Shown here: piece after piece, positions 4,861-5,569 of the stretch
How the letters are laid out: each line of letters starts with the position of its first letter
Numbering within the stretch: the first letter of the stretch is position 1
Assembly (NCBI GenBank): GCA_902782595.1
Contig: CACZNW010000171.1
Span: 1-5,569 of the forward strand
Origin: an uncultured Methanobrevibacter sp.
GTDB taxonomy: Archaea > Methanobacteriota > Methanobacteria > Methanobacteriales > Methanobacteriaceae
Length of the DNA: 5,569 nucleotides
Direction of reading: 5' to 3'
Program-made: the position numbers and the translations under genes
The notes under the pieces: generated by a model
The model's input: only the letters and a program-made list of their open reading frames with translations
What the model was told of the DNA's origin: nothing
The model's database searches: none

Positions 4861-5390
4861 AAGAGGTCATGTTAAAACACATTATTTCTCCATGTCTGAC
4901 CTTTCCAAAGAATTGACTATATTTGGGGAATCTCACATTACCATTCACGATTCTGCATCTTCAATCAATTTTTCTTTTTGGATTTCCGTTAAACCATTAA
5001 AACTTTTTGCAGTAACTAGCATGTAATTTAACAGTTATTTTAATTTAATTTGACTTTACAATGTAGCAGAACTAATTTTAAAAACAGACATGAGAGTGGA
5101 GCCCATAATAAACTCAGCTAAGCAATTTATAAAGTTAACAGCCAAATCTTTTTGAGCCGTAATAATTAATTTCATGTTCATGACATATAAAGAAAGTGTG
5201 AGAGCATTTGAAATCAGCGTGAAAAAAATAAATATCGAATTCAATGTTTACAATGTTAATGTGATATTAAGAATTGAATTGCTATAATCTCTCCAGATTA
5301 CAATTAACAAAAAATCACATTTTTCCCAGAAAAAATAATTCAATCAAGTGGTTGAAAAAGCAACCAAAATTATAAATAAGTTGTGGAATA
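4861..5390. other. No intact gene; probable decayed fragments
   Basis: Two minus-strand stretches could be relics. One runs from ATG 5022 to TGA 4945 (MLVTAKSFNGLTEIQKE, then KLIEDAES), and the same frame continues past two TGA stops to about 4884 with further helix-like sequence. The other is a hydrophobic frame, 5244-5056 (62 codons from TTG), with no Shine-Dalgarno site and with a stop directly upstream. Neither matches a family I know. GGTCA (4865-4869) and TGACC (4897-4901) form a short inverted repeat. GGTTG/CAACC (5350-5354/5361-5365) is a 5-bp hairpin with an A-rich loop, and a TATA-like ATTATAAATAA follows at about 5369-5379. Confidence 0.3.
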
Positions 5391-5391
5391 A

Positions 5392-5569
5392 CTTTACTTT
5401 ACAAAATTCAATTTTCAACCTTTTTGCATTAGTGACCCTCATGGAGAAATCAGTTTTATGGTAAATGAAAACGAATGAATCAACATTTCCAAAAGCAAAA
5501 ATATAGCTGAGGCAAAACACCTAAATGACCTAATAAAAAACAAGAAAAGCAAGAGACATCAAAAGATGT
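5392..5569 (+). pseudogene. Possible broken gene running off the right edge
   Basis: A frame open from 5392 reads protein-like sequence (PFCISDPHGEISFMVNENE), hits TGA at 5476-5478, then continues open to the window edge (INISKSKNIAEAKHLND, then LIKNKKSKRHQKM). The only ATG before the TGA is at 5458, without a good ribosome binding site. It could be a gene with a nonsense mutation, or chance in AT-rich DNA; the sequence beyond the edge is needed. No family recognised. Confidence 0.25.

Noticed and set aside
3276..5478. Alternative genetic code with TGA as tryptophan
   Set aside because: The intact Rpn-like and membrane protein genes use TGG for tryptophan, and the well-supported gene at 3581-3724 ends in TGA. 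Pseudogenes explain the internal TGA codons better.

Overview
The window is low-GC DNA with archaeal-style signals: TATA-like boxes, Shine-Dalgarno sites of the GGAGG/GGTGA type and oligo-T terminators. The one recognisable intact family is an Rpn-type PD-(D/E)XK protein of the kind carried in many copies by host-associated methanogens. Methanobrevibacter or a close relative (Methanobacteriales) is the best guess. This rests on composition and family resemblance; no ribosomal or other marker gene is present.

Layout from left to right. Bases 1-129 are an uninformative edge that may hold the end of an upstream gene. About 150-320 is the most striking element: a GC-rich island (61 of 120 bases are G or C in 181-300, against 13 of 60 in 301-360). 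It has a TATA-like box upstream, an interlocking set of helices and a hairpin plus T-run at its end, and is best read as a structured non-coding RNA. 321-702 has no confident gene but contains a 19-nt tandem repeat. 703-1689 (+) is the Rpn-like gene with its own terminator. Converging on it is a decayed, C-terminally truncated DUF3800 gene (minus strand, 1724-2155) with two frameshifts.

The middle holds a small zinc-ribbon gene (minus, 2455-2634). It is divergent across a 406-base gap from a run of very small plus-strand genes: an intact 49-aa gene (3041-3190), two broken small genes (3276-3389 and 3421-3547), and an intact 47-aa gene with a strong ribosome binding site (3581-3724). Next comes a 272-aa membrane protein (3971-4789) with three helices and a probably extracellular C-terminal domain, bounded by a TATA box and a perfect 10-bp terminator hairpin. 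The last 700 bases contain only fragments.

No operon is evident and no pathway links the genes. The window reads as an accessory, decaying region: a recombination-nuclease-type gene beside a broken gene, a scatter of tiny orphan genes, an orphan surface protein and a candidate RNA. I found no CRISPR array, complete insertion sequence, tRNA or rRNA. The candidate RNA is the item most deserving a second look.
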